Positions 27,048 through 36,244 of a stretch of DNA of 64,000 nt are shown piece by piece. The stretch spans positions 105,374 to 169,373 of the forward strand of contig NZ_RKKU01000006.1 of the NCBI RefSeq assembly GCF_003797945.1, read 5' to 3'. A program made the translations under genes and the position numbers. Source of the stretch: Pseudomonas neustonica. GTDB taxonomy: Bacteria; Pseudomonadota; Gammaproteobacteria; Pseudomonadales; Pseudomonadaceae. Under the pieces are notes generated by a model. That model searched no databases, was not told the DNA's origin, and saw nothing but the letters and a program-made list of their open reading frames with translations. Positions within the stretch are counted from its first letter, which is position 1; each line of letters begins with the position of its first letter.

Positions 27048-29597
27048 ATGCTAACTCTGCTTTGGCTACTTGGCTTGCTGCTCTGTATCGCAGCCGTGGC
27101 CTACGTCCGTACCAGCCTGCTGAACGCCTGTCTCGGCGTAGGGGCCTACTTACTGGTAATGACCCTATTGGGGCCAGTGCACTGGGTACTGGACCTGGTG
27201 CTTTGGGCCGTATTTCTTTGCGTGGCCGTCCCTCTCAATCTGCCCGATGTGCGCCGCAATCAAATAAGCGCGCCGCTCTTCGGTTGGTTCAAAAAAGTCC
27301 TGCCACCCCTTTCCGATACCGAACAGGAAGCCCTCGATGCAGGGACTGTCTGGTGGGATGGCGAGCTGTTCAGCGGTCGCCCGGACTGGAGCAAACTCCA
27401 CGGTTTCCCTGTTCCGCGCCTAACCCCGGAAGAACAGGCCTTTCTCGATGGTCCAGTGGAAGAGCTCTGCAGCATGACCAACGAGTGGGAAGTCACCACC
27501 GAGCGTCAGGACCTGCCACCAAAGGTCTGGAGCTTCATCAAGGACAACGGCTTCTTTGGCCTGATTATCCCCAAGGAATACAACGGCAAAGGCTTTTCAG
27601 CGTATGCCCACTCGCAGATCGCCATGAAGCTGGCGAGCCGCAGCGGCGACCTTGGCTCAACGGTCATGGTGCCCAACTCCTTGGGGCCAGCCGAACTCTT
27701 GATGCACTATGGTACTAACGAACAGAAGCAGCATTACCTGCCGCGCCTGGCCGACGGCAAGGAAATACCCTGCTTCGCCCTTACCGCACCGGAGGCTGGC
27801 TCAGACGCGGGCTCCATGACGGACCAGGGCATCATCTGCAAAGGCCAGTGGGAAGGTGAAGAAGTCATCGGTATGCGCCTGACCTGGGAAAAGCGTTACA
27901 TCACCCTGGGCCCTATTGCTACCGTCCTTGGGCTGGCGTTCAAAGCCTACGACCCGGACCACCTGCTAGGTGACGAGGAATCACTCGGCATTACCCTCGC
28001 CTTGATCCCGACCGACACCGAGGGCGTCGAGATTGGCCGCCGCCACTTCCCACTCAATGCCGCGTTCATGAACGGGCCGAATTCTGGCAAGGACGTGTTC
28101 ATCCCCATGAGCTATCTGATCGGCGGCCAGGATCGTATCGGCCAAGGCTGGATGATGCTGATGAACTGCCTCTCAGTGGGCCGCTCAATTTCTCTACCAG
28201 CCGGTGGCACCGGCGCGGCGAAAATGGCCAGCATGACGACCGGCGCCTACGCCAGCATTCGTCGGCAGTTCAACTTGCCGATTGGTGAGTTCGAAGGCAT
28301 TCAGGAAGCACTTGCCCGCATCGGCGGCAACACCTACGTCATGAACGCCACTCGCACCATGACCGCGGGCGCAGTTGATCTGGGCGAAAAACCCTCGGTC
28401 CTATCGGCCGTGGTCAAATACCACGTCACCGAACGTATGCGCCAGACCGTCAACGACGCCATGGACGTGCACGGTGGCAAGGGCATTTGTATGGGGCCAA
28501 GCAACTACCTTGGTCGCGCCTATCAGTCGGTCCCCATCTCCATAACGGTTGAGGGCGCCAACATACTCACCCGCAGCATGATGATCTTTGGTCAGGGCGC
28601 CATCCGTTGCCATCCCTTTGTTCTCAAGGAAATGCTCGCGACTCAAAATGAAGACAAGGATGCCGCGCTGACCGAGTTCGACGACCTGTTGTTCCGCCAT
28701 ATCGGTTTCTCGCTGAGCAACGCCTCAGCCAGTTTGCTGCTGGGGCTGACCGGCGGTCGCCTGGCCGACACCCCGGATTATCCGGCGACCAAAGCCTATT
28801 ATCGCCAGCTCTCACGCCTTGCTGCTGCCTTTGCTACCGTCACCGACTGCACCATGCTGATGCTCGGCGGCGAACTTAAGCGCAGGGAGCGAATTTCCGC
28901 CCGTCTGGGCGATGTGCTGAGCTATCTTTACCTGGCCAGCGCGACGCTCAAACACTTTGATGATCAGGGTCGCCATGAGGAAGACCTGCCCTTCGTGCAA
29001 TGGGGCGTAGAAGACCTGCTGTTCAAGATCGAGCAGAGCCTTCACGAAGTCTTGCTCAACTTTCCTGACTCGCGTGTTGGTTGCCTGCTACGTGTCGTCG
29101 TCTTCCCACTGGGGCGTCGCCTCACGCCACCGGCAGACGCCGTGGGTGTCGAGATCGCGCGTAGCCTGATGAAACCCGGCGGCGCACGAGACCGGCTACT
29201 CGATGGCTGTTATCAGAGCCAGGATCCAGCAGACGTAACCGGGTTAATCAACACCACCCTGGAAAAAGTCTTGCAAGCAGACCCGATTGAAGTGCGCCTG
29301 GCCAAAGCCATCCGCTCTGGTGAACTCGAACACGACAGCGATGCCGATATGCTGGCTGTAGCTGCCGAGTCGGGTGTTATCAGTCCCGAAGAGGCCGAGC
29401 TGGTGCGCGACGCACGTATCGCCAGACGCGCGGTGATCGATGTTGACGATTTTTCCAAAGAGGAAATGGACCCAACAACGCGCAAAACGGGCAAAGCAAC
29501 AAAGAAACCCGCCACAACCAAGGGCAAACAGGACCCACTTGAAAAAGAAGGTGTCCTGGAGAATCAGCCCTTCCCTCCGCCAACAGCCGAGGAGTAA
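27048..29597 (+). CDS. fadE: Acyl-CoA dehydrogenase FadE
   Basis: FadE catalyses the first step of fatty acid beta-oxidation. The 849-residue product has two N-terminal membrane helices (about 1-25 and 30-62), the acyl-CoA dehydrogenase core with CFALTAPEAGSDAGSM (about 243-258), and the catalytic Glu in SITVEGANILTRSMMIFGQG near residue 498, then the long FadE-specific C-terminal domain. The last 45 residues are Lys-, Thr- and Pro-rich (KTGKATKKPATTKGK), a low-complexity tail beyond the usual length of about 815. The first ATG after GGAAGAAGGAAG is used. Confidence 0.95.
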   Translation: MLTLLWLLGLLLCIAAVAYVRTSLLNACLGVGAYLLVMTLLGPVHWVLDLVLWAVFLCVAVPLNLPDVRRNQISAPLFGWFKKVLPPLSDTEQEALDAGTVWWDGELFSGRPDWSKLHGFPVPRLTPEEQAFLDGPVEELCSMTNEWEVTTERQDLPPKVWSFIKDNGFFGLIIPKEYNGKGFSAYAHSQIAMKLASRSGDLGSTVMVPNSLGPAELLMHYGTNEQKQHYLPRLADGKEIPCFALTAPEAGSDAGSMTDQGIICKGQWEGEEVIGMRLTWEKRYITLGPIATVLGLAFKAYDPDHLLGDEESLGITLALIPTDTEGVEIGRRHFPLNAAFMNGPNSGKDVFIPMSYLIGGQDRIGQGWMMLMNCLSVGRSISLPAGGTGAAKMASMTTGAYASIRRQFNLPIGEFEGIQEALARIGGNTYVMNATRTMTAGAVDLGEKPSVLSAVVKYHVTERMRQTVNDAMDVHGGKGICMGPSNYLGRAYQSVPISITVEGANILTRSMMIFGQGAIRCHPFVLKEMLATQNEDKDAALTEFDDLLFRHIGFSLSNASASLLLGLTGGRLADTPDYPATKAYYRQLSRLAAAFATVTDCTMLMLGGELKRRERISARLGDVLSYLYLASATLKHFDDQGRHEEDLPFVQWGVEDLLFKIEQSLHEVLLNFPDSRVGCLLRVVVFPLGRRLTPPADAVGVEIARSLMKPGGARDRLLDGCYQSQDPADVTGLINTTLEKVLQADPIEVRLAKAIRSGELEHDSDADMLAVAAESGVISPEEAELVRDARIARRAVIDVDDFSKEEMDPTTRKTGKATKKPATTKGKQDPLEKEGVLENQPFPPPTAEE

Positions 29598-29602
29598 GCC
29601 TT

Positions 29603-29639
29603 TGGCCGGGAGTGTCAGCAGCTCAGACACCCCCGGCCA
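29603..29639 (+). terminator. Hairpin terminator after fadE
   Basis: Outer stem tggccggg/cccggcca (29603-29610, 29632-29639) and inner stem tgtc/gaca. The tract behind it (cgctttc) is poor in T, so efficiency is uncertain. Confidence 0.5.
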
Positions 29640-29682
29640 CGCTTTCTGTTAGACTCCCGCGCCAGAGAAACAGGAGTCCGCC

Positions 29683-30087
29683 ATGAATACACCTCTTAGC
29701 TATCACGCCTACCACCTAGCCCTGCTGCAAAGCCTCTACGACACCCTGCGCGCGCAATCAGCCCTACTAGAGCAGGTACCCGAAGAAAGTAATGAGCTTT
29801 TTATGGAGCGCTTCGATGAGCTGCTGGCAGAGCTGGAAAAAGGTGATCACGACAGCCTTTATCTGGGCCAGGACATCCTGTGCCAGATCATCAGCCGTTA
29901 CCCGCAGATAGCCCACCTGATACCGCGAGACTTGCTTTGGTATTTTGGCGGTGACTGCCTGCACTTTATGCCCGACGACGAAATTGCCCAGTATCAGCTA
30001 CTCGACGAGCACAGGGCCGATGTAGAAGCTCGCGGTGAGGTATTTGACTGGCAACAGGCAAGGCAGTTACTGCAAAGCCCTACCTGA
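29683..30087 (+). CDS. Conserved hypothetical protein (PA2817-like)
   Basis: A 134-residue acidic soluble protein, helix-rich, with RDLLWYFGGDCLHFMPDDEI near residues 87-106. It matches, from memory, a pseudomonad-conserved family of unknown function that also lies behind fadE in P. aeruginosa. ATG 29683 follows CAGGAG. It ends before the tRNA terminator. Confidence 0.78.
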   Translation: MNTPLSYHAYHLALLQSLYDTLRAQSALLEQVPEESNELFMERFDELLAELEKGDHDSLYLGQDILCQIISRYPQIAHLIPRDLLWYFGGDCLHFMPDDEIAQYQLLDEHRADVEARGEVFDWQQARQLLQSPT

Positions 30088-30120
30088 TGCGTTCAACGCT
30101 GCAACTCATTCGTACGCAAT

Positions 30121-30146
30121 AAAAAACCGCCATTAGGCGGTTTTTT
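30121..30146. terminator. Bidirectional terminator at the end of the tRNA-Gly array
   Basis: AAAAAA-ccgcc-atta-ggcgg-TTTTTT: the 5-bp GC stem is extended by six A-T pairs. It can stop the minus-strand tRNA transcript and the plus-strand gene at 29683. Confidence 0.88.
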
Positions 30147-30154
30147 ATTGCTCC

Positions 30155-30244
<90 letters not shown>

Positions 30245-30268
30245 GCCTTCGCACCAAATCGCAGACAC

Positions 30269-30293
30269 AAAAAAACCGCTGCTTGAGCGGTTT
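30269..30293 (-). terminator. Terminator between tRNA-Gly-like copies 2 and 1
   Basis: On the minus strand AAACCGCT-CAAGC-AGCGGTTT followed by further T's: an 8-bp stem with a 7-T run. Confidence 0.8.
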
Positions 30294-30305
30294 CTTTGTT
30301 ACTTC

Positions 30306-30395
<90 letters not shown>

Positions 30396-30419
30396 GCCTT
30401 CGCACCAAATCGCAGACAC

Positions 30420-30444
30420 AAAAAAACCGCTGCTTGAGCGGTTT
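30420..30444 (-). terminator. Terminator between tRNA-Gly-like copies 3 and 2
   Basis: Same 8-bp stem and 7-T run as in the other repeat units, on the minus strand. Confidence 0.8.
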
Positions 30445-30456
30445 CTTTGTTACTTC

Positions 30457-30546
30457 TGGAGCGGGAAACGAGACTCGAACTCGCGAGGCTCGCCGCCCGC
30501 CCCCGACCTCGGCAAGGTCGTGCTCTGCCAACTGAGCTATTCCTGC
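30457..30546 (-). tRNA. tRNA-Gly-like copy 3 (GCC) with enlarged variable region
   Basis: Nearly identical to copy 2: 90 nt, acceptor A3-C70 mismatch, anticodon loop TTGCCGA, 19-nt variable region, encoded CCA. It differs by a T-to-C change in the D loop (TTGGCA). It is the first of the variants downstream of the normal tRNA-Gly and lies behind that gene's terminator. Confidence 0.55.
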
Positions 30547-30570
30547 GCCTTCGCACCAAATCGCAGACAC

Positions 30571-30595
30571 AAAAAAACCGCTGCTTGAGCGGTTT
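30571..30595 (-). terminator. Terminator after the normal tRNA-Gly
   Basis: Minus-strand stem AAACCGCT/AGCGGTTT with loop CAAGC and a following T run. It should end most transcripts of the tRNA-Glu/tRNA-Gly operon before the variant copies. Confidence 0.82.
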
Positions 30596-30607
30596 CTTCG
30601 TTACTTC

Positions 30608-30683
<76 letters not shown>

Positions 30684-30700
30684 AAAACTGACGCCGTAAT

Positions 30701-30776
30701 TGGCGTCCCCTAGGGGACTCGAACCCCTGTTACCGCCGTGAAAGGGCGGTGTCCTAGGCCACTAGACGAAGGGGAC
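30701..30776 (-). tRNA. tRNA-Glu (TTC)
   Basis: A 76-nt tRNA on the minus strand with acceptor GTCCCCT/AGGGGAC, anticodon loop CTTTCAC with TTC, T loop TTCGAGT, discriminator G and encoded CCA. It is the first gene of the operon. Confidence 0.97.
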
Positions 30777-31196
30777 ACATCCGGACTTCACATCGCTAAG
30801 GCTGTTAACCTTGGCTCCTTGCTGAACATTGTTCGCTGCAAGTGGCGCGCATTTTATGCATGGTCTGGAATATCGTCAACCCCTCAACCCAATCTTTTTT
30901 CAGGTTTTTTTGCACAGCGCTGCCCATGTAACACCTCTACCATCGGCAAAGGCCGATAAAGCGAGGGCTAGACGCAAAAACATAACATCCAAGCGCAAGT
31001 CGACCAACGGCAGAAAAAAGCTTGTCGCCTCCGGCTGTGTCGGCCATGATGCTTTAGTGAGAGCTAACGAGCTGGGACTCTGCTAACGCATGCGCGCTGC
31101 GCATCAGTCAGGGAACGCTGATATCGCAGTCGCTACCAGATAGCCTGCTCTGATCAGCACAGCTCAGGATATTCAGTACAAAAGAGAGACAACTAA
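30777..31196. other. Intergenic region carrying the tRNA promoter
   Basis: No convincing gene lies here. The left part holds the tRNA-Glu leader and promoter (30851-30879). The right part should hold the promoter of the divergent gene at 31197. Open frames across it have no ribosome-binding site and no recognisable product. Confidence 0.5.
30851..30879 (-). promoter_or_regulatory. Sigma-70 promoter of the tRNA-Glu/tRNA-Gly operon
   Basis: Minus strand: -35 TTGACG (30874-30879), spacer exactly 17 bp, -10 TAAAAT (30851-30856), then the GC-rich discriminator GCGCGCC typical of stringently controlled stable RNA promoters. The start would be about 65-70 bases before tRNA-Glu. Confidence 0.78.
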
Positions 31197-31964
31197 GTGT
31201 CCCCACTCCTTATAGGCGGTTTACTGGCAGCTGGCCTAGTCGTTTTGGTCAGCATTGGTCTCATCAGCCAGGGGCTAGAGCGCGCTCGTCTGGAGCGCGC
31301 CAGAAAATCGGCAGAAATTGCTGCGCGTATCAAAATAGGTAACAGCGTTATGGCCAACCTGCCCGGCCAGTTTTTCCCCGCTGAGCTGGGCAACCTGTTG
31401 CTCAGCATTGAAATCAAACTTCTGCAAAAGTTAGCGAGCATTAACAATAACGCGCCGGAAACCACGAAACGCCTGGAAGAATCCAAAGCACAACTTCAGC
31501 AGAATAACCCACCCAGCAACGAGCCTGTAGCACTGGATACCGAAGCCAAAGGCAAAGAAGCTCGAATACAACTGGAAAACCTCTACAAGCAACTGCAACA
31601 AGCACAGGCTGACGGTTTCATCGATAAAGCCACACTGAAAAAGTGGTCAGACCACATCCGTCAATTCCTGGTTGCAGCTACGCTCGACACCTTCAATGCC
31701 AGCGCCAAGCTAGGCATGCAGCAAGGCAAGCCACGAGTTGCCAAGTTACAATATGAACGAGCTGTAGCGTATCTCACCAAGCTAAACAACCCAGCTTTCA
31801 GTGAGCATCTGGCTCAGTACAAGGCCTTAATGCAGCGAGCCGACGCCGCCGTCGCAGCCGAAAACCAGCAAAGTACAGGCGCTCCCAGCGAGCTAAATGC
31901 TGGTCTTGAGGTTATGGAAAGTGCCGAAGAAATCTGGAAGAAGAAAGCGGTCTACGACGACTGA
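31197..31964 (+). CDS. Membrane-anchored coiled-coil protein of unknown function
   Basis: A 255-residue product with one N-terminal hydrophobic segment (about residues 3-25, LLIGGLLAAGLVVLVSIGLI) and a long helical, Gln- and Lys-rich cytoplasmic part with coiled-coil character (about 80-145). No catalytic motif recognised. The start is GTG with GAGAG upstream. I recall an unannotated gene in the same place, between the tRNA cluster and a glutathione S-transferase gene, in P. aeruginosa. Confidence 0.72.
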   Translation: MSPLLIGGLLAAGLVVLVSIGLISQGLERARLERARKSAEIAARIKIGNSVMANLPGQFFPAELGNLLLSIEIKLLQKLASINNNAPETTKRLEESKAQLQQNNPPSNEPVALDTEAKGKEARIQLENLYKQLQQAQADGFIDKATLKKWSDHIRQFLVAATLDTFNASAKLGMQQGKPRVAKLQYERAVAYLTKLNNPAFSEHLAQYKALMQRADAAVAAENQQSTGAPSELNAGLEVMESAEEIWKKKAVYDD

Positions 31965-32027
31965 TCTTCATTCCTCATTCGCGGCTGGCAGCCCAGCCGC
32001 GTCCTTCACCCCTGTACGGAAGACGCA

Positions 32028-32687
32028 ATGGCCCTGACTCTCTATGGCGCGCCACTATCACCTTTTGTTCGCAAGATTCGTATTCAGCTCGCCGAGCAAA
32101 ATATCGCCTACGAACTAAAACCCATCCCACCGCGCGGCCAACCTGATTGGTATTTTGACATCAGTCCGCTGGGCCGTATTCCTGCAATACAGGATGGCGA
32201 TGTCAAGCTGGCAGACTCTGCGGTAATCGCACAATACCTTCACGAAAGCCGCGGTGGTCAATCGCTCTATGGCAATACCGCGGAGCAGGCGGCAAGAGTT
32301 CGCTGGCTGGAGAAGTACGCCGATTACGAGCTGGCCCCGCACAGCACATTCGCGCTGTTCTTTCAGCGAGTGGTAGCACCAAACTACGGTGAGGAGCCCG
32401 ATCAGGACATGATTCAGGCGGCACTTGAACACCATCTGCCGCGCCTGCTCAACTACCTGGAAACAGAACTGGGCAACTCGCTGTATTTTCTGGGCGAGCA
32501 GTTCAGTCTGGCGGATATCGCAGTCTGCACCCAACTGATTAACATGGCACACGCGGGCGAGCTGATTGACGAGTACCGCTGGCCTGGCCTGTCATCGCTA
32601 CTCAGCCGGGTGAGCTCACGGTCCAGTGTCTCGGCGCTGCTACCAGCAGAGCATCAAATGGTTGCCAAGCTAACCGGGCGCATCTAA
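32028..32687 (+). CDS. Glutathione S-transferase family protein
   Basis: A 219-residue protein with the thioredoxin-like N-terminal domain (LYGAPLSPFVRKIRIQLAEQ, catalytic Ser likely near residue 10, and the cis-Pro/acidic pair IPAIQDGDVKLADSAVIAQY at 51-70) and the all-helical C-terminal domain with SLADIAVCTQL. It probably conjugates or reduces with glutathione; substrate unknown. Monocistronic. Confidence 0.92.
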   Translation: MALTLYGAPLSPFVRKIRIQLAEQNIAYELKPIPPRGQPDWYFDISPLGRIPAIQDGDVKLADSAVIAQYLHESRGGQSLYGNTAEQAARVRWLEKYADYELAPHSTFALFFQRVVAPNYGEEPDQDMIQAALEHHLPRLLNYLETELGNSLYFLGEQFSLADIAVCTQLINMAHAGELIDEYRWPGLSSLLSRVSSRSSVSALLPAEHQMVAKLTGRI

Positions 32688-32944
32688 AAATCCGCATAGC
32701 GATCCATATGGATCTCTGGATTGGTAAACGGATAAGCGCAGCGATAGCCTCGTGCACCTTGCTCGGTAACTTAACAGACAACCTTCGCCAGAAGCTCGTA
32801 GACCCAACGCCACTCAAGGGCAGCATTTCTGACTGAGGGAGTAGAAAAGAACAAACTAGCCAGCGGGTGTCATGCTGATACCTTGCTGGCGATAGTACGC
32901 TAAGCTTCTGCCATAAGACTGCACAAAGGACCGCTGCCGCCGTG

Positions 32945-35293
32945 ATGGATATCCGCCTGACCAACCGCCTTTCATTCAAGCAGACCCGCCTGGGCGTGCT
33001 GGCAGCGTTTATTCTAGGCACTTTGCTCGGACTGGTGCAGGTTATGGTGGATTATCGTTCTGAAGACGCGGCTATAGACGAAGCTGTCCAGGCGCAAATC
33101 AACGTCAGTCTCGGGCCGGCCTCACGCATTGCCTACAACATTGATGCCGAGCTGGCACTGGAGCTGGTCAACGGCCTGCTGCAGGCCCCGCCAATCATTC
33201 GTGCCGAAATCATCGATAACAATGGTATCGCGCTAGCCAGCGTCAGTCGGCCAATGGCCTCCAGCCGCTACCGCTTTGTCAGCGACGCGCTATTCAAGCG
33301 TCGCCGGGATTACTCGCATCCACTCTACGTTGAACACACGCCCAACGAGCTGCTAGGCCACCTGGTCATTGAAGTCGATACCTTTCATCAGGGTGCCAGC
33401 TTCCTGCGCCGTGCCGGGCTGACCATGCTCTCAGGCTTCATTCTTAGCCTGGTACTCTCGCTCATTCTGATGGTGTTGTTTTACGGCATGCTTACCAAGC
33501 CGCTGGTGCGCTTGATTCAAGACCTGCTGAACATGAAAACCGAGGGCGAGCGCAGCCGCCTGCCCTGCCCCGATGGCCATGAACGCGACGAGATCGGAGC
33601 CCTGGTCGAGGTTATCAACAGACAACTGCAGAGCATCGACGTCAATATGCGGCAGAAGCTGCGCGCCGAAGAACGCCTGCGCAAATACCTGGAAGAACTG
33701 GAAAGCATCGTTGAGTCACGCACCAACGAACTGCAAGAGACCAACGCGCAGCTACGCCGCTCGAATCAGGATCTGGAGTGCTCACGCGAAGAAGCGCTGG
33801 ATATGGCACGCGCGCGCTCAGCCTTTTTGGCCAACATGAGCCACGAAATACGCACACCAATCAACGGCCTGCTGGGTATGATCGGGCTAACGCTGGACAG
33901 TCCCCTGAACAACGAACAGAAACAACAACTGTCGATTGCCTACGACTCGGGCAAGGTATTGGTAGCACTGCTCAATGATATTCTCGACCTGTCCAAGTTT
34001 GAAGCTGGCAAGCTACAACTGGAACGCATCCCCTTCGATCTTGGTGCACTGCTGGAAGAAACCGCCAGCCTGCTATCACAGAATGCGGGCAAACAGGACA
34101 TTGAACTCACCTGCCGGGTTGATCCGCGCCTGCCCGGCATGTTGCTGGGCGACCCTACTCGCATACGTCAAATTATCAGCAACCTTCTGTCCAACGCACT
34201 CAAGTTTACGGAGCAGGGCCATGTCGCCCTGACCCTCAATCTGGAGCACAGCGGTAGCAGCGAGCAACGCGTGCGCATCAGCGTCTCGGACACCGGTATC
34301 GGTATTGCGGACGAATCTTTGGAAGCTATTTTCTCGCCCTTTACCCAAGCTGACGCACACATCTCCCGGCGCTTTGGTGGCACAGGCCTGGGGTTGGCAC
34401 TGTGCCGAAGCCTGACAGACGCTATGGGCGGCGATCTGACCGTCCAATCGACCCTGGGGCATGGCAGTACCTTCAGCGTATCCATCCCACTGGCCACCCA
34501 TACCCAGCAACCGGGCTTCCCCAAACCAACACCACGCACAGTCACTATCTGGAATCAAAGCGGAAACCTGCAAGGCGCCGTGCTAGAAGAACTGCTGACA
34601 AGCTGGGGCATGACCTGCATGCTGATCGACTACCAGCCAGCCGCCACCCTACCTGCGATGACGCACGACAGTGACTTCTGGTTGCTCGACAGCCCTGCCC
34701 TGGCGCAGCGGTTGAAAGCGGTCGAACCGAACAAACCACGCCTGCTGATTTGTGGCTACAGGGCCTTGCTGACTACCAACAAGGCCTTGAAACTCGGAAT
34801 TCGCCAGCAAGTCGCCTCGCCACCCTCAAGACGCCGACTGGCGCAGGCGATCGACGAGCTGTTTGGTCTGTTCAAAGACACCCAGGCGCCCAGTAAGACT
34901 GAAGTCTCAGCGGCGGGTCAGCGCTTGTTACTGGTAGAGGACAACATGGTCAACCAGATGGTTGCCAAAGGCATGCTAAGCCGCCTGGGCTACGAGGTAG
35001 ATCTCGCTGAACACGGTGAAATTGCTCTGAGCATGCTGGAAAAAGCACCTTATTCGCTGGTGCTAATGGACTGCAATATGCCCGTCATGGACGGTTACGA
35101 GGCGAGCCGGCGGATACGTGCAGATCCGCGCTGGAAAGATCTGCCGATCATCGCGTTAACGGCTAATGCACTGCACGAGGACCGGCAGCGCTGCCAGGAT
35201 GCAGGTATGAGCGACTATCTGGCCAAACCCTTCAAGCGAGAAGATCTACAAGCCATTCTGCAGCGCTGGCTGAGCAGCCAACGCACAGACTGA
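32945..35293 (+). CDS. sagS: Hybrid sensor histidine kinase, SagS-like
   Basis: A 782-residue hybrid kinase. Order: transmembrane helix 1 (about 15-36), periplasmic sensor (about 40-155), helix 2 (about 160-188), HAMP (about 190-243), coiled coil, HisKA with the phospho-His in FLANMSHEIRTPINGLLG (about residue 302), ATPase domain with N box NLLSNALKF, G1 SDTGIGIA and G2 GGTGLGL, a spacer, and a C-terminal receiver with LLLVEDNMVN and LMDCNMPVMDG. Length and neighbours (glutathione S-transferase before, glutathione peroxidase after) match SagS, which steers the planktonic-to-biofilm switch in P. aeruginosa. A GTG three bases upstream (32942) is an alternative start with better spacing to AAGGA. 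Confidence 0.85.
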   Translation: MDIRLTNRLSFKQTRLGVLAAFILGTLLGLVQVMVDYRSEDAAIDEAVQAQINVSLGPASRIAYNIDAELALELVNGLLQAPPIIRAEIIDNNGIALASVSRPMASSRYRFVSDALFKRRRDYSHPLYVEHTPNELLGHLVIEVDTFHQGASFLRRAGLTMLSGFILSLVLSLILMVLFYGMLTKPLVRLIQDLLNMKTEGERSRLPCPDGHERDEIGALVEVINRQLQSIDVNMRQKLRAEERLRKYLEELESIVESRTNELQETNAQLRRSNQDLECSREEALDMARARSAFLANMSHEIRTPINGLLGMIGLTLDSPLNNEQKQQLSIAYDSGKVLVALLNDILDLSKFEAGKLQLERIPFDLGALLEETASLLSQNAGKQDIELTCRVDPRLPGMLLGDPTRIRQIISNLLSNALKFTEQGHVALTLNLEHSGSSEQRVRISVSDTGIGIADESLEAIFSPFTQADAHISRRFGGTGLGLALCRSLTDAMGGDLTVQSTLGHGSTFSVSIPLATHTQQPGFPKPTPRTVTIWNQSGNLQGAVLEELLTSWGMTCMLIDYQPAATLPAMTHDSDFWLLDSPALAQRLKAVEPNKPRLLICGYRALLTTNKALKLGIRQQVASPPSRRRLAQAIDELFGLFKDTQAPSKTEVSAAGQRLLLVEDNMVNQMVAKGMLSRLGYEVDLAEHGEIALSMLEKAPYSLVLMDCNMPVMDGYEASRRIRADPRWKDLPIIALTANALHEDRQRCQDAGMSDYLAKPFKREDLQAILQRWLSSQRTD

Positions 35294-35311
35294 CCGGCGT
35301 CGTACCAGCGT

Positions 35312-35797
35312 TTAAGCCAGCAATGCCTCAATATCGGCACGCAGATCTTCCGGCTTGGTAGTAGGTGCATAGCGCTTGACTACCTTACCCTGACCGTCGA
35401 CCAGAAACTTGGTGAAGTTCCACTTGATACCCTTGCTGCCCAGCAAGCCAGGCGCCTGCGATTTAAGTTGCACAAACAGCGGGTGAGCCTGGTCGCCATT
35501 TACATCGACCTTCTTGAACAGCGGAAAGCTAACGCCGTAGTTCAGCTCACAAAACTCGGAAATCTGTCCTTCATCACCCGGCTCTTGCGCGCCAAACTGG
35601 TTACACGGAAAGCCCGCCACCCGCAGCCCCTTGGCCTGATAGTCCTGCCACAAGGCTTCCAGCCCCTTGTACTGAGGAGTGAAACCACATTTGCTCGCGG
35701 TATTGACCACCAGATACGCCCTACCATCCAGTTCGGCGAGACTGCTTTCACGGTTATCAATGGTGGTACAGGGGATCTGCAGTAGTTGTTCAGCCAT
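35312..35797 (-). CDS. Glutathione peroxidase
   Basis: A 161-residue thiol peroxidase of the glutathione peroxidase family. The catalytic Cys is in NTASKCGFTPQYKGLE, Gln in GFPCNQFGAQEPG and Trp in IKWNFTKFL, completing the triad; Cys replaces selenocysteine, as usual in bacteria. It reduces peroxides with thioredoxin or glutathione. ATG 35797 follows AAGGAG and fits the family start. Two palindromes 60-85 bases upstream probably control it. Confidence 0.94.
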   Translation of the reverse strand: MAEQLLQIPCTTIDNRESSLAELDGRAYLVVNTASKCGFTPQYKGLEALWQDYQAKGLRVAGFPCNQFGAQEPGDEGQISEFCELNYGVSFPLFKKVDVNGDQAHPLFVQLKSQAPGLLGSKGIKWNFTKFLVDGQGKVVKRYAPTTKPEDLRADIEALLA

Positions 35798-35856
35798 GGG
35801 GTGGTGCTCCTTGGGAGTATTGTTGACGACGTCACAACAGCTTAGCGTATATTTGT

Positions 35857-35881
35857 TTGCATGCAATTTATTTGCGCGCAA
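35857..35881. promoter_or_regulatory. Two palindromes TTGCATGCAA and TTGCGCGCAA upstream of glutathione peroxidase
   Basis: Perfect 10-bp palindromes at 35857-35866 and 35872-35881, centres 15 bp apart, about 60-85 bases before the start of the peroxidase gene. Paired palindromes of this type suit a dimeric redox-sensing MarR-family regulator. In P. aeruginosa the MarR-type OspR sits beside this gene; no such gene is seen here, so the regulator would act from elsewhere. Confidence 0.55.
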
Positions 35882-36244
35882 TTAAAGTAGGCATGGCGGC
35901 GCTCAAAGGAAGTGCACGCAACCACGGGTACTTTTCCCTGGCAAATTCAAGCACCAGTTCGTTCAGGGCTGGCGGTAACGCTGCATAATCACTCCGCCCC
36001 ACCTGCTGCGGTAGGTTAAAACGGTCCTTCTCAGCCTCCATGTCTTCATGCACTCAGGTCAAAACCCACAAACACCAATACAGCTACACACTTTCTGCAC
36101 TTTCCCCACCCAGAATCGCCAACACAGGCTTTCACAGGGAGCCACGCAAGACGTATGATGGTCGTATTACAATCGCTCAGGGATGACTGCCATCACCCTC
36201 CTCCCTGACGTGCACATCAGCCCTGGATCGACAAGGTAAGCACC
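35882..36244. other. Intergenic region before the aminotransferase gene
   Basis: About 360 bases. A promoter-like pair for the aminotransferase gene is present (36130-36159). A 61-codon frame on the minus strand (35868-36053) lacks a ribosome-binding site and a recognisable product, so I do not call it. Confidence 0.45.
36130..36159 (+). promoter_or_regulatory. Possible promoter of the aminotransferase gene
   Basis: TTTCAC (36130-36135), 18 bp, TATGAT (36154-36159). Start near 36166 would leave a leader of about 80 nt. Confidence 0.4.

Noticed and set aside
30829..31086. An 85-codon frame with a basic C-terminal half before 31197
   Set aside because: It begins inside the tRNA promoter region and lacks a ribosome-binding site.
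35868..36053. A 61-codon minus-strand frame upstream of glutathione peroxidase
   Set aside because: No ribosome-binding site, no recognisable product, and it overlaps the palindromic operator region.
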